Part shown: positions 62,101 to 64,000 of the stretch, piece by piece
Position numbering within the stretch: position 1 is the first letter of the stretch
Layout: each line of letters begins with the position of its first letter
DNA from: an uncultured Treponema sp.
GTDB lineage: Bacteria > Spirochaetota > Spirochaetia > Treponematales > Treponemataceae
Assembly: GCA_946411505.1 (NCBI GenBank)
Contig: CAMKEG010000002.1
Coordinates: 62,001-126,000 of the forward strand
Reading direction: 5' to 3'
Length of the DNA: 64,000 nucleotides
Notes under the pieces: generated by a model
Seen by the model: the letters and a program-made list of their open reading frames with translations, nothing else
Databases searched by the model: none
What the model was told of the DNA's origin: nothing
Position numbers and translations under genes: made by a program

Positions 62101-62355
62101 CGCGTCGGGCCGTTCCTTTTCTATAATCTGAGAAAGACGCTCAACGTTCAGCGGCTCGATGTAAGTTGCGTCCGCCATAACCGGGTCGGTCATAATCGTG
62201 GCCGGGTTGGAGTTTACAAGCACAATCTTGTAGCCAAGCTCGCGCAAAGCCTTGCAAGCCTGAGTTCCCGAATAGTCGAACTCACAAGCCTGACCAATAA
62301 CAATCGGCCCCGAGCCGATAATCAAAACCTTTTTGATGTCCGTTCTCTTTGCCAT
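59101..62355 (-). CDS. carB: Carbamoyl-phosphate synthase large subunit
   Basis: A 1,084-residue CarB with the full duplicated layout: N-terminal ATP-grasp half ([21 protein letters not shown], then [16 protein letters not shown], and [20 protein letters not shown]), the oligomerisation region, the second ATP-grasp half ([51 protein letters not shown]) and a C-terminal allosteric MGS-like domain ([11 protein letters not shown]). It makes carbamoyl phosphate for pyrimidines and arginine. The small subunit gene is not in this window. GAGGAG lies six bases before ATG 62355. A terminator and short reading frame in the leader suggest attenuation. Confidence 0.97.
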   Translation of the reverse strand: [1084 protein letters not shown]

Positions 62356-62374
62356 ATTTTGCTCCTCTATGTCA

Positions 62375-62395
62375 TTCCCGCGCTTGACGCGGGAA
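62375..62395 (-). repeat. REP-like hairpin in the carB leader
   Basis: TTCCCGCG-CTTGA-CGCGGGAA forms an 8-base stem. Short CCCGCG/CGCGGG elements of this kind are common interspersed repeats. It sits between the leader terminator and the carB ribosome site. Confidence 0.55.
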
Positions 62396-62408
62396 GCTTT
62401 TTGCATAT

Positions 62409-62439
62409 AAAAAAAGGCGAACTCTAAAAAGAATTCGCC
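62409..62439 (-). terminator. Intrinsic terminator (attenuator) in the carB leader
   Basis: Read on the minus strand: GGCGAATTC, loop TTTTTA, GAGTTCGCC, then TTTTTTT. It ends 53 bases before the carB ATG and begins eight bases after the leader reading frame's stop. The stretch ahead of it is U-rich. It may stop most transcripts when UTP is plentiful, as in pyrBI-type attenuation, or simply end upstream transcription. Confidence 0.75.
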
Positions 62440-62446
62440 TTAGAAA

Positions 62447-62518
62447 TCACAAATAAAAATGAAAACCGCAAATGCAATTTTTGAGAATCGTCATGTAAAT
62501 GCACTGTTCAGTTTTCAT
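62447..62518 (-). CDS. Putative carB leader peptide
   Basis: A 23-codon frame from ATG 62518 to TGA 62447, encoding MKTEQCIYMT then ILKNCICGFHFYL. It starts about five bases after the predicted transcript start and ends just before the attenuator hairpin. The last codons (GGT TTT CAT TTT TAT TTG) are U-rich, as in UTP-sensitive leaders. There is no clear SD, so translation is uncertain; leaderless initiation is possible given other genes in the window. Confidence 0.45.
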   Translation of the reverse strand: MKTEQCIYMTILKNCICGFHFYL

Positions 62519-62529
62519 ACTGAAACAAT

Positions 62530-62558
62530 ACTATATCAGAAATCACTTTTTCGGGCAA
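62530..62558 (-). promoter_or_regulatory. carB promoter
   Basis: On the minus strand TTGCCC (62553-62558), 17 bases, TATAGT (62530-62535). The region upstream (TTCCCCCTA before TTGCCCGAAAA) resembles the distal promoter of the lipoprotein gene at 63925-63953. The gap 62356-62761 otherwise holds only the leader and the hairpin at 62672-62731. Confidence 0.65.
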
Positions 62559-62671
62559 TAGGGGGAATTTATGTTTTCGGCAAGAAGCCTAAGTTTCATA
62601 TTGCCGTTGAAAAAAGCAGCTCCCCCTTTTGGGAAGCTGCCCGAAAATCGTTCCGCTAGTTGAAAGCCCGG

Positions 62672-62731
62672 ACGGCACACACCCATGGGAAAGCCCCTCT
62701 CCCGTGAAGGCGGCTTTCTTTCCCATGCCGT
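62672..62731 (-). terminator. Long hairpin after the lectin-like lipoprotein gene
   Basis: CATGGGAAA-GCC (62684-62695) pairs with GGC...TTTCCCATG (62712-62727), extended by ACGGCA/TGCCGT (62672-62677, 62726-62731). It lies 31 bases after the gene's stop. No T run follows on the minus strand, so it may instead be an mRNA stabiliser or a cruciform. Confidence 0.5.
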
Positions 62732-62761
62732 GTTTGCCTAAGAGGGCTGTGCGCTCCCTTG

Positions 62762-63838
62762 TTAAAAAGCACGAACTGTACAAACCGACATGTATATGCC
62801 CTTGTCGAAGTAGTTCAAGTAGCCGACGGCGAACCCCACAGTCCAGGCACCGTTATTGAAGGAAGCGTACTGACTAGACGACCAATAGCCTGTGTCAGCG
62901 ATTTTCGTTCCGCCGGCTTTTTCAAGCGCGCTGTTCACACTGTCTTTTACCCGGTACAGCATGGAAAGTTCTGCCAACGTGGGAAGATACCAGCCGTTTG
63001 CATAACTGCCCGAAAGCGAATTTTCCGTAGCGTAGGCGTTCACCCACTCCCATGCAGGATAGTTGCCGCTCGTGCCTTCGTCGCTCACCGCATCACAGAG
63101 AGCCTTCCAGTTGTCGCTTCCGTCTGTGTCGCCCGTGAATGTCGCTGTCGCCGCTTTTCCGTTTCCATATTCGCTGGGCGTACACTGTATTGCCGTGATG
63201 TTCTTGCTGTTTCCTTCGGCTTTATCGGTATTGCTTGTATATCGCGCCCATTGAAGCGTGTTGCTACTGCCAGTTGCGTTCTTCAAGCCCACGCCAAGTG
63301 TTTTCGCTCCGAGTGTGTCGCTTGCACTTCCAGCGTAGAAAATGACGGCGACCGCTTTTGATTTCTGCTCGTCGGTCAAGGTCAAGCCGCTAGTGTATGC
63401 CGTCGCCGAGCCATCCGAGAACACGATGTCGCCCACGGACTTTGCCTCGCTTGGTGCTTTGGTACCAATAGCCTGTGTTATCGTAAGTGTGTAGCTCGCT
63501 GTTTTTGTGGCGTAGGTGTATGTGTCGCTGTCTGCTACGGTTGCTGTGATGGTGGTCTCGCCTGCTCCCTTGATGGTTACTAAACCGGTTGAGGCATTTA
63601 CTTCGGCAACATCAGTTTTGCTTGAAGCGTAGCTTACTGTGCCGTCGCCTGTATTGGTAAGTGGGTTGGTGAAAGCCTCGGCGGCTGTTGTCTTGCTCAC
63701 GGTCGTAGTGGCATAGCTGATGCTGTCTGCGGTCTTTTGTGGTGTAATTGGGGGTGTTGGTGAAGTTCCTGTCTGACATGCAGTGAAACACAGCGCCGCG
63801 CTTAACGCGAGAGCGGCAAGCTTAAAAAGATTTTTCAT
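62762..63838 (-). CDS. Lipoprotein with Ig-like and C-type-lectin-like domains
   Basis: A 358-residue surface lipoprotein. Lipobox ends CFTAC (Cys21). Residues ~35-130 resemble a bacterial Ig-like (BIG2) domain (DVAEVNASTGLVTIKGAGETTITATV). The C-terminal ~200 residues look like a formylglycine-enzyme/C-type-lectin fold of DUF1566/TvpA type: WYLPTLAELSMLYRV, GYWSSSQYA, AWTVGFAVG and the final SVCTVRAF. In Treponema such proteins are displayed on the surface and some are diversified by a retroelement. The last 40 codons have many NNC/NNT codons at the variable positions. No reverse transcriptase is in the window. Confidence 0.75.
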   Translation of the reverse strand: MKNLFKLAALALSAALCFTACQTGTSPTPPITPQKTADSISYATTTVSKTTAAEAFTNPLTNTGDGTVSYASSKTDVAEVNASTGLVTIKGAGETTITATVADSDTYTYATKTASYTLTITQAIGTKAPSEAKSVGDIVFSDGSATAYTSGLTLTDEQKSKAVAVIFYAGSASDTLGAKTLGVGLKNATGSSNTLQWARYTSNTDKAEGNSKNITAIQCTPSEYGNGKAATATFTGDTDGSDNWKALCDAVSDEGTSGNYPAWEWVNAYATENSLSGSYANGWYLPTLAELSMLYRVKDSVNSALEKAGGTKIADTGYWSSSQYASFNNGAWTVGFAVGYLNYFDKGIYMSVCTVRAF

Positions 63839-63867
63839 AAAACTATTCCTTTATATAAGATAATTAT

Positions 63868-63897
63868 ATTATACCACAAAATCAGATTATTTGTGAA
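63868..63897 (-). promoter_or_regulatory. Proximal promoter of the lectin-like lipoprotein gene
   Basis: On the minus strand TTCACA (63892-63897), 18 bases, TATAAT (63868-63873) with an extended TGG before the -10 box. AAGGA lies nine bases before ATG 63838. Confidence 0.65.
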
Positions 63898-63924
63898 TTA
63901 TTTAGAAAGAATTCCGCCATTGAA

Positions 63925-63953
63925 ATCATAAGAAAAAATGAATTTTCGGGCAA
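63925..63953 (-). promoter_or_regulatory. Distal promoter-like sequence of the lectin-like lipoprotein gene
   Basis: On the minus strand TTGCCC (63948-63953), 17 bases, TATGAT (63925-63930), preceded by a C-rich run. The TTGCCCGAAAA core and the C-run match the carB promoter. Confidence 0.5.
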
Positions 63954-64000
63954 GTGGGGGGGGAAAAATGGAAGCCCAAAATTCATTCCTCCGGCGACCA

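Noticed and set aside
1..64000. CRISPR arrays, tRNA or rRNA genes, insertion sequences, replication origin
   Set aside because: No regularly spaced direct repeats, no cloverleaf-like sequence, no transposase reading frame with terminal repeats and no dnaA-type gene were recognised. Short tRNA genes could still be missed by eye.

Overview
The window reads as a chromosomal segment of a host-associated spirochaete, most likely a Treponema. This is an inference from gene content: small lipoproteins with spirochaete-style lipoboxes, a dCache chemotaxis receptor, a membrane class III cyclase, rubrerythrin and 4Fe-4S redox proteins of an anaerobe, and a C-type-lectin-like lipoprotein of the TvpA/DUF1566 kind. 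No rRNA or taxon marker was available to prove it. The core has moderate GC. Three blocks are clearly AT-rich and look acquired: about 1.86-11.08 kb, 19.16-19.95 kb and 43.67-46.9 kb.

Layout. 0-1.2 kb: end of an AmmeMemoRadiSam pair. 1.3-1.9 kb: an HU-related gene lacking its N-terminus and a hairpin-rich intergenic element. 2.1-12.1 kb: a defence island on one strand (N6-adenine methylase, C5-cytosine methylase, nuclease-methylase fusion, SIR2, HerA ATPase, small membrane protein, RhuM). 12.1-19.1 kb: an ArsC-like protein, an AraC regulator, and a tightly packed run of cupins, GNAT acetyltransferases, a phosphatase and a HAD enzyme, followed by an XRE regulator divergent from a lipoprotein with matching operators. 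19.2-22.9 kb: an AT-rich cyclase-fold protein, acyltransferase-like genes and an OhrR-like regulator with a clear operator. 23.9-33.3 kb: oxidoreductases and a membrane redox module, punctuated by four copies of a ~95-base structured repeat. 33.3-39.1 kb: LytTR/DUF3021, a WYL regulator and small stress-type proteins, then two radical-SAM-like genes. 39.1-43.6 kb: chemoreceptor, lipoprotein, rubrerythrin. 43.7-46.9 kb: a GATC (DpnII-type) restriction-modification locus with an extra nuclease-like gene. 47-51.7 kb: two sugar operons sharing one operator. 51.9-64 kb: lipoprotein, aminopeptidase, ABC ATPase, proS, cyclase, carB with an apparent attenuator, and the lectin-like lipoprotein.

How the parts work together. 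The SIR2-HerA pair is a known anti-phage module; here it sits in one probable transcript with three methylase domains, so methylation may mark self DNA for it. The xylulokinase-like gene and the DUF4867/fucose-isomerase-like pair carry the same 14-base dyad just downstream of sigma70-type promoters, so one regulator probably controls both. Several genes (proS, dpnM, an XRE gene, the cyclase, a SAP-domain gene) begin only 6-10 bases after a TATAAT box, which suggests leaderless mRNAs.

Most unusual items: the four-copy repeat, whose stems show compensatory base changes; the carB leader, with a 23-codon reading frame, a U-rich stretch and an intrinsic terminator; the dpnA homologue that has no ATG, GTG or TTG at its expected start; and the methylase-SIR2-HerA island.
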